The position numbers were made by a program, and so were the translations under genes. DNA of 8,729 nt from an uncultured Gemmatimonadales bacterium (lineage in GTDB: Bacteria > Gemmatimonadota > Gemmatimonadetes > Longimicrobiales > Gaopeijiaceae): assembly GCA_937983085.1 (NCBI GenBank), contig CALJKZ010000163.1, positions 1 to 8,729 of the forward strand, written 5' to 3'. This document shows positions 1-6,949 of this stretch, in pieces. Numbering within the stretch: position 1 is the first letter of the stretch; the number at the start of each line of letters is the position of its first letter. A model generated the notes under the pieces. The model saw only the letters and a program-made list of their open reading frames with translations, was not told the origin of the DNA and ran no database searches.

Positions 1-5
1 GGCTT

Positions 6-11
6 TACGAT
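6..11 (+). promoter_or_regulatory. possible -10 element of the LVIVD/VOC unit
   Basis: TACGAT matches 4 of 6 bases of the sigma70 -10 consensus and fits TAnnnT. It lies 49 bases before the start codon at 61. A matching -35 would fall outside the window, so the call rests on one hexamer. The leader that would follow (about 18-60) is C-rich and has no Shine-Dalgarno sequence. Confidence 0.25.
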
Positions 12-60
12 CCCAGCCTCACGTCCCGCGCCACCGCCCAGCAAAAGCACACGCCCTCCG

Positions 61-2109
61 ATGAACCGTTCGCGCTCCCTCCCCACGACCCTCGCCCTCG
101 GCGCCCTGGTCGCACTGGCCCTCCCGGCGTCCCATCCCCTCGCAGCCCAGGACACGGGTCTACGCATCGTCGCCGAGCCCGCGGCGCCGGCGCTCCAGGC
201 CGGTACCTCGATGGCGCTCACCTTCCGTGTGGTCGATGCGGCCGGTGAGACCGTGGCGATGGACGTGCGCGTGGCCGCGCCCCGCGAAGCCCTGCGGTAT
301 CGCGACGGCCGACTCCAGGCGTACCGGGCCGGGGAGTTCGAGGTCGTGGCGACGGCCGTGGTCACCGCGGCCGGTGAGGCCGCGCCCCCGGCTCTGACCG
401 TTCCGGTGAACGTGGCGTGGCCCGCCGTGGCTCGCGTGGAGTTGAATCCGTCGGGCCAACGGCTGTACGTCGGCACCATCCTCACCCACGAGCCCGTGGC
501 GTACCACGCCGACGGCACCACGCGCCCCGAGCTAGCCGTCGAGTGGTCCAGCTCCGATCCCGGGGTCGCCACGGTGGATCGCTACGGAACGGTGGAGGCC
601 GTGGCCTCGGGCGCCGTCACCATCTCCGCGCGAATCGACGGCGAGGTGGCCGCGACCACCTCGTACGACGTGGGGGCCTTCCCCGCCCGTGAGCTCAGCA
701 TCGACGGTGGCGCGGCCGAGGCCCGGACCGGCGACGTCCTCCGCTTCAGCGCCACGGCTCGCGGTCCCTCGGGCGCCATCGACGGGCTTCCCGTGACGTG
801 GGCGTACACCTTCGTTCCCGACGACTCCATCAAGGCCCCGGGCGCCGCGGCCATCGTCGACGACGGCGCCTTCGTGGCCGAGGTGCCGGGGCGCTACACC
901 GTCCTCGCGCTCTCCGGCCCCCTGACGGCGCGGCACACCGTCCAGGTCCACGGCCGGGAGGCGGTCCAGGAGGTGGAGCTCCAGGGCCGGGGCTCGGTCA
1001 CCGATCGACATACTTCGGACCTGTGGGTCTTCGAGGGAGTGGACGGGCGCGACTACGCCATCACCGGCACGTGGGCATCCGACGGCTGGGCGTACTTCTG
1101 GGACGTCACCGACCCGGCCAGCATCCTCAAGGTCGATTCCCTCCAGGTGGACGCCCGCACCGTCAACGACGTGAAGGTGTCGCCCAACGGCCGGTACGCG
1201 GCGCTCTCCAGGGAGGGCGCGTCCAACCGGCGCAACGGCGTGGTGATCCTGGACATGGCCGACCCCGCCAACCCGGTCATCGCCTCGACCTTCGACTCCA
1301 ACGGGGTCACCGGCGGCGTCCACAACATGTTCGCCACCGACGACTACCTCTTCGCCCTGGCCGGCGGAGACAAGTACGTCATCATCGACGTTCGCGACCC
1401 CTACGACCCGCAGTTCGTCAGCGAGTACAACCACCCCGACAGCCGCATCCACGATGTCTGGGTGCACGACGGCGTCGCCTATTCGTCGGAGTGGCAGACC
1501 GGCGTGGTGGTGGTGGATGTCGGCAACGGGCGATGGGGCGGCAGCATCGAGAATCCCGTCTTCGTCACCGCCGTCCCCTACCCGGTGGGTGCCACGCACG
1601 CGGCCTTCCCCTACCACCAGGAGTCCACCGGGAAGTTCTACCTCTTCCTCGGTGACGAGATGGGCGGCGGACGCGGTCGCGCGTGGGCCGGCGAGGGCAC
1701 CGACAACCAGCCCTACGATCCGGCCACCGGAGAGGGCGGCGTCCAGGGACGCATGGACGGCTACCTCCACATCATCGACTTCACCGACCCCGAGAACCCG
1801 AAGGACGTCGCCCGCTACGAGATCCCCGAGGCCGGGACCCACAACAGCTGGGTCGAGGACGACAAGCTGTACCAGGCCTACTACAAAGGTGGACTGCGCG
1901 TGGTGGACGTGTCCGGCGAGCTCATGGGCAACCTCTTCGACCAGGGTCGGGAGATCGCCGTCTACAAGTCACAAGACCCGGCCGGCTATTACCCGAACCA
2001 GGTCAGCGTGTGGGGACCGCAGCCGTACAAGGGTCACGTCTTCTTCTCGGACATGAACTCGGGGCTGTGGGCGGTGAAGATCATGCCCAAGGGCAGGCCG
2101 GTGAGCTGA
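61..2109 (+). CDS. secreted LVIVD-repeat beta-propeller protein with Ig-like N-terminal domains
   Basis: The 682-residue product begins with a signal peptide: a basic start (MNRSRS), a hydrophobic stretch at about 9-22, and a likely cleavage after LAA at residue 29. Residues about 33-120 look like a beta-sandwich. Residues about 124-205 resemble a bacterial Ig-like (Big2) domain, with VEWSSSD near 160-166 and a following GTVEAVASG segment. A third sandwich-like stretch covers about 208-298. Residues about 315-680 carry LVIVD-type repeats, each a hydrophobic strand ending in D-V/F-x-D-P: WDVTDP (347-352), VVILDMADPANP (394-405), VIIDVRDPYDP (440-450), VVVVDV (482-487), LHIIDFTDPENP (569-580), LRVVDVSG (612-619) and LWAVKI (669-674). 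They probably form a six- or seven-bladed propeller. The C-terminus is plain, with no sorting signal or transmembrane helix. LVIVD proteins are exported and mostly uncharacterised, so binding or scaffolding outside the membrane is inference. ATG 61 is chosen because the signal peptide follows directly. Confidence 0.88.
   Translation: MNRSRSLPTTLALGALVALALPASHPLAAQDTGLRIVAEPAAPALQAGTSMALTFRVVDAAGETVAMDVRVAAPREALRYRDGRLQAYRAGEFEVVATAVVTAAGEAAPPALTVPVNVAWPAVARVELNPSGQRLYVGTILTHEPVAYHADGTTRPELAVEWSSSDPGVATVDRYGTVEAVASGAVTISARIDGEVAATTSYDVGAFPARELSIDGGAAEARTGDVLRFSATARGPSGAIDGLPVTWAYTFVPDDSIKAPGAAAIVDDGAFVAEVPGRYTVLALSGPLTARHTVQVHGREAVQEVELQGRGSVTDRHTSDLWVFEGVDGRDYAITGTWASDGWAYFWDVTDPASILKVDSLQVDARTVNDVKVSPNGRYAALSREGASNRRNGVVILDMADPANPVIASTFDSNGVTGGVHNMFATDDYLFALAGGDKYVIIDVRDPYDPQFVSEYNHPDSRIHDVWVHDGVAYSSEWQTGVVVVDVGNGRWGGSIENPVFVTAVPYPVGATHAAFPYHQESTGKFYLFLGDEMGGGRGRAWAGEGTDNQPYDPATGEGGVQGRMDGYLHIIDFTDPENPKDVARYEIPEAGTHNSWVEDDKLYQAYYKGGLRVVDVSGELMGNLFDQGREIAVYKSQDPAGYYPNQVSVWGPQPYKGHVFFSDMNSGLWAVKIMPKGRPVS
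2100..2104 (+). promoter_or_regulatory. Shine-Dalgarno for the upstream start of the VOC gene
   Basis: GGTGA lies inside the last codons of the propeller gene, 4 bases before ATG 2109. It matches the 3' part of the AGGAGGTGA consensus at workable aligned spacing. With the TGATG stop/start overlap it supports coupled initiation at 2109, although the competing ribosome site at 2201 is stronger. Confidence 0.45.
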
Positions 2110-3095
2110 TGGGACCTCGATGTGTCCCAGCCATCCTTTGTTTCGCGCTCGCGGCCTGTGGCGGTGAACGGGAAGCGGATCGCGCGCCGACCGGCGGGGC
2201 GGAGGGTGAGGCGATGACCACCGAGCGCGTGCCCGGCATCCAGGCCTCCAATGCCTTCTACTATTACGCGGACGTCGAGGCGGCCCACGACTTCTACTCG
2301 CGGATCCTGGGATTCGAGACGGTCGTCGACTACGGCTTCGCCAAGATCCTCAGGGTGGCGCCGACGTCGTACCTGACGCTCGTCGACGAAGAGAGCGGAA
2401 TGCACTCGTCGGAGGAGCCCAAGTCCGTGACGCTGGCCATCGTCACCGAAGAGGTCGACGGGTGGCACGACTCCCTCGTGTCCGAGGGTGGCGCGATGCG
2501 CGGTCCGTACAATCGCCGTGAGAACCAACCCCACGACGGTTTCGTCGCCATCGATCCCGAGGGCTACTACCTGGAGTTCGAGCGCTTCAACCCTCACGAG
2601 GAGAACACCCTCCTCATGCCGGTGTTGAACGCCATCGAGCCCCTGGGGCCCTTCGGAGACACCCCGCGGCCGAGCGAACTCCGCGTCCAGGCGACGGTCC
2701 TCTGGCTCTACTACGACGACATTCCCGCCATCCAGGAGTTCTGGGAGTCGACGCTCGGCGTGGACCTCATGGTGGATCAGGGATGGGCGAAAGTCTATCA
2801 GGCTTCGCCCACCGGATTCATCGGACCCGTGGACGGGACGCGTGGCCTCCACACAGCCACGGAAGAGAAGGCCGTCACGGTGAGCTTCTTCACCGATGAC
2901 GTGGGTGCGTGGCTCGACCGTGCTCGACAGTTGGGAATCGAACTACGGACCCCCGACCTGACCGACGAGAGCGGACGGGTCAGCGTCTTCGTCGCCTACG
3001 ATCCCGAGGGCTACTTCCTCGAGTGGGACACGTTCCTCGACGTCGACGGGAACGGTCGTCTTCTCGACCTGTTGGTGAACACAGACGGGGGCTGA
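2109..3095 (+). CDS. predicted lipoprotein with two tandem VOC (glyoxalase-fold) domains
   Basis: From ATG 2109 the product is 328 residues. It opens with a short lipoprotein signal (MGPRCVPAILCFALAAC) whose lipobox LAAC places the lipidated cysteine at 17, followed by a Gly/Glu-rich linker to about 36. VOC domain 1 spans about 44-160 and ends in the typical strand GYYLEFERF. VOC domain 2 spans about 195-315 and ends in GYFLEWDTF. The Glu in each LE motif is the usual last metal ligand of this fold, and each half also has an equivalent GMH/GLH segment. The halves align along most of their length, so this is an internal duplication. VOC proteins include glyoxalases, dioxygenases and drug-binding proteins, and nothing visible picks among them. 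The start overlaps the propeller stop by one base (TGATG), so the two are probably co-transcribed. An in-frame ATG at 2214 would give a 293-residue cytosolic form. The stop is 9 bases from a convergent gene. Confidence 0.87.
   Translation: MGPRCVPAILCFALAACGGEREADRAPTGGAEGEAMTTERVPGIQASNAFYYYADVEAAHDFYSRILGFETVVDYGFAKILRVAPTSYLTLVDEESGMHSSEEPKSVTLAIVTEEVDGWHDSLVSEGGAMRGPYNRRENQPHDGFVAIDPEGYYLEFERFNPHEENTLLMPVLNAIEPLGPFGDTPRPSELRVQATVLWLYYDDIPAIQEFWESTLGVDLMVDQGWAKVYQASPTGFIGPVDGTRGLHTATEEKAVTVSFFTDDVGAWLDRARQLGIELRTPDLTDESGRVSVFVAYDPEGYFLEWDTFLDVDGNGRLLDLLVNTDGG
2201..2205 (+). promoter_or_regulatory. strong Shine-Dalgarno inside the VOC gene, before in-frame ATG 2214
   Basis: GGAGG at 2201-2205 stands 8 bases before an in-frame ATG at 2214, which is codon 36 of the longer reading. 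It is the best ribosome site on the + strand of the window. It argues either that the true start is 2214 or that both a lipidated and a cytosolic form are made. The chance explanation is that the linker happens to be Glu/Gly-rich, and codons for those residues easily produce GGAGG. Confidence 0.45.
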
Positions 3096-3104
3096 CGCCG
3101 TCCC

Positions 3105-4085
3105 CTACCCCACCTCCCTGACGAACCGCAGGAACGCGCTCTCGAAGCGTTCCTTGCAGACCTCGAGATGCGCCGCGTGGTCGCACCCGGGCAGAACGAT
3201 CCACTCCTTGTGGGGAGTCCCGAGTCCCTGGAACAGCCGCTCCTGCACCGGGGTGGGCGCGATGGGATCGAGCTCGCCCTGGAGGATCTGTGTGGGAACG
3301 GTAAGGGAATCGGGGCTGAGGGCGTTGAGGTGGTGGGCGTTTCGGATGTCCACGCGGACGGGGTCCGCGCGTAGCGCTGCCTCCACGAACCGTTCGATGT
3401 CCGTCGAGTCGATGCTCCCCGGCGTGATGAAGTCGCTGAGCGCGGCCTCTCGGGTCGTCGGCGCCCGAGCCGGCTCCCCGGAAGCCGAAGAGACCGGATA
3501 GGCCTGGGCCGGGTCCTTGAAGTATCCGTAGAGCGAGACCCCGCTCACCAACTCGGGCCAGCGTTGGGCCGTGAGATGGCCCACCGCGGAGCCGTACGAC
3601 CAGCCGAGGACCACGGGCGATCCGAGGTCCGGGTGTGTGTCGCGGAGCCATTCGAGGACGGATCGTGCATCCTCGGCCATCCGGTCGGGTTCGAGCCAGC
3701 CCGTCCCGTCGCGGGGAGTGGCGCCGTAGCCGCGAGCGTCCAGCCCGTACACCGCCACACCCTCGCTCGCGAGGAACTCCATCAACGACGGCTGCCCCCC
3801 GGTGGCCAGGTCGAAGTCGGGAAGAATGCTCCACGTCCGACCATGGAGGAGGAGGACGACCTGAGTGGGCTGTGCGGGGACCCGCGCCCACACGGTGAGA
3901 GGGTGGCCGTCGCTCACCACCTCGAAGGAGGCGAGTTCGGGCGTCGCATCGGTGACGACGTCACCGGCGGGCCCGTCGCAAGCGGCGAAGATGGTTGCCA
4001 TCAGCATCCAGAGGACGCCGACCAACCGGTGGAGGTCACGACCCGCGCCGACCGGACGGCGGCCTACGCTCCGTGCGCCCGTCAC
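3105..4085 (-). CDS. predicted lipoprotein alpha/beta hydrolase
   Basis: The 326-residue product starts at GTG 4085. Its basic N-region (RR at 9-10, R and H at 16-20) leads into a hydrophobic stretch (21-35) and a lipobox-like FAAC with the cysteine at 36, so export and lipid anchoring are likely. The alpha/beta-hydrolase core follows: oxyanion-loop HGRTWS (81-86), LDARGYGAT (115-123), nucleophile elbow GWSYG with Ser163, acid-loop LQGELDP with Asp273, and GCDHAAH with His303. The full Ser-Asp-His triad is present. A cap-like stretch lies at about 190-250. The closest look is to monoacylglycerol-lipase/lysophospholipase-type esterases, but the substrate is unknown. GTG 4085 is preferred because it overlaps the upstream stop as GTGA and yields a complete lipoprotein signal. 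Starting at ATG 4007 or 4001 (codons 27 and 29) would remove most of it. It is the last gene of a three-gene operon. Confidence 0.85.
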   Translation of the reverse strand: MTGARSVGRRPVGAGRDLHRLVGVLWMLMATIFAACDGPAGDVVTDATPELASFEVVSDGHPLTVWARVPAQPTQVVLLLHGRTWSILPDFDLATGGQPSLMEFLASEGVAVYGLDARGYGATPRDGTGWLEPDRMAEDARSVLEWLRDTHPDLGSPVVLGWSYGSAVGHLTAQRWPELVSGVSLYGYFKDPAQAYPVSSASGEPARAPTTREAALSDFITPGSIDSTDIERFVEAALRADPVRVDIRNAHHLNALSPDSLTVPTQILQGELDPIAPTPVQERLFQGLGTPHKEWIVLPGCDHAAHLEVCKERFESAFLRFVREVG

Positions 4086-5677
4086 GAGCCCAGCCCCCGA
4101 TCCGCCAGGATCCGCCGCGCCGCCAACCGACCCGGCCCACCCGACACGCACCCTCCCGGATGCGTGCCCGACCCGCACTGGTAGTACCCTTCGATGGGCG
4201 TCCGGTACTGATTCCACCCGGGCGCCGGCCGGTTGAAGAAGAGCTGCGACTCGAAGAGCTCCCCAGCGAAGATGTTGCCTTCGCTGAGCCCGATGGTCCG
4301 TTCGATGTCGAGGGGCGTGACGATCTCCCGGTGCAGGACCAGATCTCCGAAGCCGGGGAAGAACTCCTCCACGGTCTCCTGCACCGTGTCGCCCAGACCT
4401 TCCCGCTCCGAGTCCCAATCGCCGTCGGCGAGGTGGTACGGCGCGTACATGACGAAGCAGGACATGATGTGCTTGCCCGGCGGGCTCATGTCGGGATCCA
4501 GGGTGGACTGGACGCAGCAGTCGATAAAGGGGCGTCGACTGTAGCGTCCTTCCACGCAGTCCGCGAAGGCCTCCTCCAGGTAGTCGATGGAGGGGCCGAT
4601 GTTGGTGAAGCCGCGGTAGATATCCTCACGACCCTCGAGCCCCGGGAACTGGGGCAGTCCGTCGAGGGCGAAGTTCACCTTGGCCGCGGTGCCCTGGAAC
4701 TTGAAGCCCTCGATATGGCGCACCAGATCGGTGGGGAGGTCACCCGGATCGACGAGTCCGAGGAACGTCCGACGCGGATCCAGGGCGCTCACCACGAGGT
4801 CGGCATCGACGCGCGTGCCGTCGGCCAGCGTCACGCCTACGGCCTTGCCGTCGTCGTAGCGGACGGCCTCGACGGGCGCATCGGTGCGAATGGATCCACC
4901 GGACGCCTCCACCGCCCGGGCGAGGACCTGAGTGAACCCGCCGTTGCCGTTCTTATGGAACCCCCAGGCACCGGGAACGCCGTCGTAGTCGCCCATCTTG
5001 TGGAAGAGCCAGACCAGGCCCGACTCCTTGCTCCTAGGGCCACACCGGCTCCCGATGATCCCACTGGATGCATAGAGAGCCTTCACCAGATCGTGCTCGA
5101 AGTACTCGTCCAGGATCTCGGCCGTGCTGCGCTCGGCGAAGGACTCGAGAAGGCTGCGCACCTCCGGATCCAGGCCCGCCATGTACGCCTTCAATTCGTC
5201 GATGGCGGCCGGATCCTCCGGCTGGCCGCTCATGGGGGTGGGGGGGAGCCGGTCCATCCACGGCTTGAGCGCCCGGGCCGCCCGGGCCACCCCGTGGCTG
5301 AGCTCCCGGGCCGCCTCGGCGTCCTCCACCGAGTGCCGGGCGATCTCGTGGTAGTTGGTGTGGCCGTCGGCTCCCAGAAAGAGGTACTCCCCGCCGTAGC
5401 CGGGCTGGAACGTATTGGCCATGGGCAGGACCATCAGCCCGTGGCGGACGAGATCCAGCTCCTGGACGATCTCGGGGCGCAGGAGACTCAGGGCGTACGA
5501 GAACGTCGTGAAGCGGAAGCCGGGAACCAGCTCTTCGGTGACGGCCGCGCCGCCCACGACGTGCCGCTGCTCCAACACGAGCGTCTTCAGGCCTGCCTTG
5601 GCCAGGTACGCAGCATTCACCAGGCCGTTGTGCCCTCCCCCCACGACGATGGCGTCGAAGCGATCCGTGGTGCTCAC
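4082..5677 (-). CDS. PYROXD2 / phytoene-desaturase-like FAD-dependent oxidoreductase
   Basis: The 531-residue product has an N-terminal Rossmann FAD-binding motif: a beta strand FDAIVV, then GGGHNG at 13-18 and the ribose-binding acid Glu36 at the end of the next strand (TLVLEQR). The second conserved element, VVGGAAVTEE, follows at 40-49. The C-terminus carries the family signature CGSGTHPGG (501-509) followed by SGGPGRLAARRI (512-523), which closes the FAD site in CrtI/PYROXD2-type enzymes. Length fits the family. These proteins oxidise or isomerise varied substrates, and many bacterial members near PYROXD2 have no known substrate. There are no carotenoid genes nearby, so a carotenoid role is not supported. 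No signal peptide is visible, so it is probably cytosolic. GTG 5677 is chosen because it overlaps the upstream stop as GTGA and has a good Shine-Dalgarno. The downstream hydrolase overlaps in the same way. Confidence 0.9.
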   Translation of the reverse strand: MSTTDRFDAIVVGGGHNGLVNAAYLAKAGLKTLVLEQRHVVGGAAVTEELVPGFRFTTFSYALSLLRPEIVQELDLVRHGLMVLPMANTFQPGYGGEYLFLGADGHTNYHEIARHSVEDAEAARELSHGVARAARALKPWMDRLPPTPMSGQPEDPAAIDELKAYMAGLDPEVRSLLESFAERSTAEILDEYFEHDLVKALYASSGIIGSRCGPRSKESGLVWLFHKMGDYDGVPGAWGFHKNGNGGFTQVLARAVEASGGSIRTDAPVEAVRYDDGKAVGVTLADGTRVDADLVVSALDPRRTFLGLVDPGDLPTDLVRHIEGFKFQGTAAKVNFALDGLPQFPGLEGREDIYRGFTNIGPSIDYLEEAFADCVEGRYSRRPFIDCCVQSTLDPDMSPPGKHIMSCFVMYAPYHLADGDWDSEREGLGDTVQETVEEFFPGFGDLVLHREIVTPLDIERTIGLSEGNIFAGELFESQLFFNRPAPGWNQYRTPIEGYYQCGSGTHPGGCVSGGPGRLAARRILADRGLGS

Positions 5678-6915
5678 GAGTCGCCTCCCATGGCCGCGGT
5701 TTTCCTCGGAGGGTCGAAGAAGGGAAGCCGCTCGACCCGGGCCAAAACGGTCCGGGGCCGGTGGAGCACCGACAGCTCGAGGTCGACCTCGGCTCCGGGC
5801 TCGGATAGATCGAGGGGTACCTTGGCGATGGCCAACGGCTTTCGGAGCAACGACGACGTCGCGAAGCTGGTCGAGTACCCCGCGTAGTCCCACTCGATGT
5901 CGCCGCGGCGGTACACGCTCATGGTGGTCTCCCGGTAGATCTCGTGCCTCGGCGGCAGCAGACCCACCTCGGTGTGAACGGCCTCGTATTCGTCCCAGTC
6001 CACGGCGAGCCCCACAGTCTTCCACCGGCTGGTGCGGCCCTCCATCTCTCGCTGGATGGCACTACGCCCGATGAAGTCGCGGTCGTCGGAATCGAGCTTC
6101 CGAAACATCCAGGACCACCCCAGCTCGAGGGGCGTATCGCGCTCCTCGTCCACCCAGGCGAAGCGCGACATCTGGAAGTCGACTCCCATCAGGAGGAGCC
6201 CGGCTTCCATGCGGGCCATCTTGAGAGGCGTCGTGCCCATGGGGGTCAGGTTGTAGTCCCCACCCTCCGACATGAGGGCGTCCCAGACGGTCTCGGCGTC
6301 GGGCGAGGCGATCCACAGCTCGTAGCCCAGGTCTCCGGTGTAGCCGGTCCGGGAGATCATGACGTCGCACCCGGCGATTCGCGTGGAGCACGCCCCGAAG
6401 AAGCGCAACGGGGTAGCGTCGTCGGTGAGTCGTGATAGCACGTCGTGGGCACGCGGGCCCTGCAGCGCCAAGATGCCGTAGTCCAGGGAGACATCCTCGA
6501 TCTCGACCGCGGATCCGATGGCTCGCGCGACGTTCCTGAAGTAGCGCAAAGTCGGCTCCGCCGCGGTGAGCCAGTACTCCCCTTCCTTCACGTGGAGAAT
6601 GACACCGTCCTGGAGGACGAAGCCGCGCTCGTCACACCAGCACGTGTATTGGGCCCGACCCGGACGGCACGCCCGTACATCGCGAGCCAGGACGTGGCAG
6701 AGGAAGGCCTCGGCCCCGGATCCCGAGATGCGGTATTTGAAGAGCGGCGACGTGTCGAGAAGCGCCGCCGCGTTGCGGATGGCGTAGTACTCGTGGTTCA
6801 GCGAGAAGTGATAGCTGGGCGGGACCAGATAGCCGGACCAGTGCTTCCAGATCCCCGTCTGCTTGAGCGGCGCCACGCGGGCGTGAAACGGTGTCGTCCT
6901 GGGGGTTTGCGGCAT
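5674..6915 (-). CDS. GcvT-like aminomethyltransferase-family (folate-binding) protein
   Basis: The 413-residue product shows the GcvT order. An N-terminal folate-binding region contains HEYYAIRNAAALLDTSPLFKY (41-61), equivalent to the HHAVRTDAGMFDVSH segment of E. coli GcvT. Then come ILALQGPRAHDVL (148-160), RTGYTGDLGYEL (189-200), RMEAGLLLMGVDF (235-247) and RDFIGRSAI (279-287), followed by a C-terminal GcvT barrel with LGWSWMF (265-271) and an AIAKVPLD strand near the end. Family members bind tetrahydrofolate and transfer or remove one-carbon units (glycine cleavage T-protein, sarcosine and dimethylglycine oxidases, DmdA-type demethylases). Where E. coli GcvT has VIDDLIV, this protein has VLQDGVI (100-106), so one acidic residue of the pair is lost. 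No gcvH or gcvP is adjacent, and it overlaps a flavoprotein by GTGA, so a role other than classical glycine cleavage is inferred. It is probably cytosolic. ATG 6915 has no Shine-Dalgarno. Confidence 0.87.
   Translation of the reverse strand: MPQTPRTTPFHARVAPLKQTGIWKHWSGYLVPPSYHFSLNHEYYAIRNAAALLDTSPLFKYRISGSGAEAFLCHVLARDVRACRPGRAQYTCWCDERGFVLQDGVILHVKEGEYWLTAAEPTLRYFRNVARAIGSAVEIEDVSLDYGILALQGPRAHDVLSRLTDDATPLRFFGACSTRIAGCDVMISRTGYTGDLGYELWIASPDAETVWDALMSEGGDYNLTPMGTTPLKMARMEAGLLLMGVDFQMSRFAWVDEERDTPLELGWSWMFRKLDSDDRDFIGRSAIQREMEGRTSRWKTVGLAVDWDEYEAVHTEVGLLPPRHEIYRETTMSVYRRGDIEWDYAGYSTSFATSSLLRKPLAIAKVPLDLSEPGAEVDLELSVLHRPRTVLARVERLPFFDPPRKTAAMGGDS
5684..5689 (-). promoter_or_regulatory. Shine-Dalgarno deciding the GTG start of the FAD oxidoreductase
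   Basis: On the minus strand GGGAGG stands 6 bases before GTG 5677, inside the last codons of the GcvT-like gene. This is near-ideal spacing. Together with the GTGA overlap it fixes the start just ahead of the Rossmann motif and excludes the long upstream extension of the open frame to 6025. Confidence 0.75.
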
Positions 6916-6920
6916 GACAC

Positions 6921-6949
6921 GAGATCGTGGCAGGCGGAGTTCCTGTCAA
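6921..6949 (-). promoter_or_regulatory. candidate promoter of the GcvT-FAD-hydrolase operon
   Basis: On the minus strand a perfect -35 hexamer TTGACA (6949-6944) is followed, after 17 bases, by a poor -10 (GATCTC, 6926-6921; A and T at positions 2 and 3 match). Transcription would begin at about the A of ATG 6915, giving a leaderless mRNA. That agrees with the absence of a Shine-Dalgarno. The weak -10 keeps confidence low. Confidence 0.35.

Noticed and set aside
532..1842. A 436-codon minus-strand open frame opposite the propeller gene
   Set aside because: The composition is rich in Val, Gly, Asp and His with no motif. It mirrors the codon bias of the real gene.
3084..3105. Possible bidirectional terminator between the convergent VOC and hydrolase genes
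   Set aside because: GACGG/CCGTC gives only a 5-base stem with a 9-base loop and no T tract on either side, and it lies partly within coding sequence.
4086..4418. N-terminal extension of the hydrolase frame beyond GTG 4085
   Set aside because: It overlaps the FAD gene in another frame and encodes Arg/Gly-rich sequence without a domain. The GTGA overlap and the lipoprotein signal mark 4085.
4082..5677. Carotenoid phytoene desaturase (crtI)
   Set aside because: The fold family is shared, but the C-terminal CGSGTHPGG signature points to the PYROXD2-like branch, and no carotenoid synthase or related gene is nearby.
3995..5887. A 630-codon open frame on the + strand opposite the FAD oxidoreductase and hydrolase
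   Set aside because: It runs antisense to genes with clear motifs, and its translation has no recognisable domain. Long antisense frames are expected at this GC content because stop codons are rare opposite strongly biased codons.
5674..6915. Genuine glycine-cleavage gcvT
   Set aside because: No gcvH or gcvP neighbours, an altered VIDD motif and coupling to a flavoprotein make that assignment unsafe, so no gene symbol is given.
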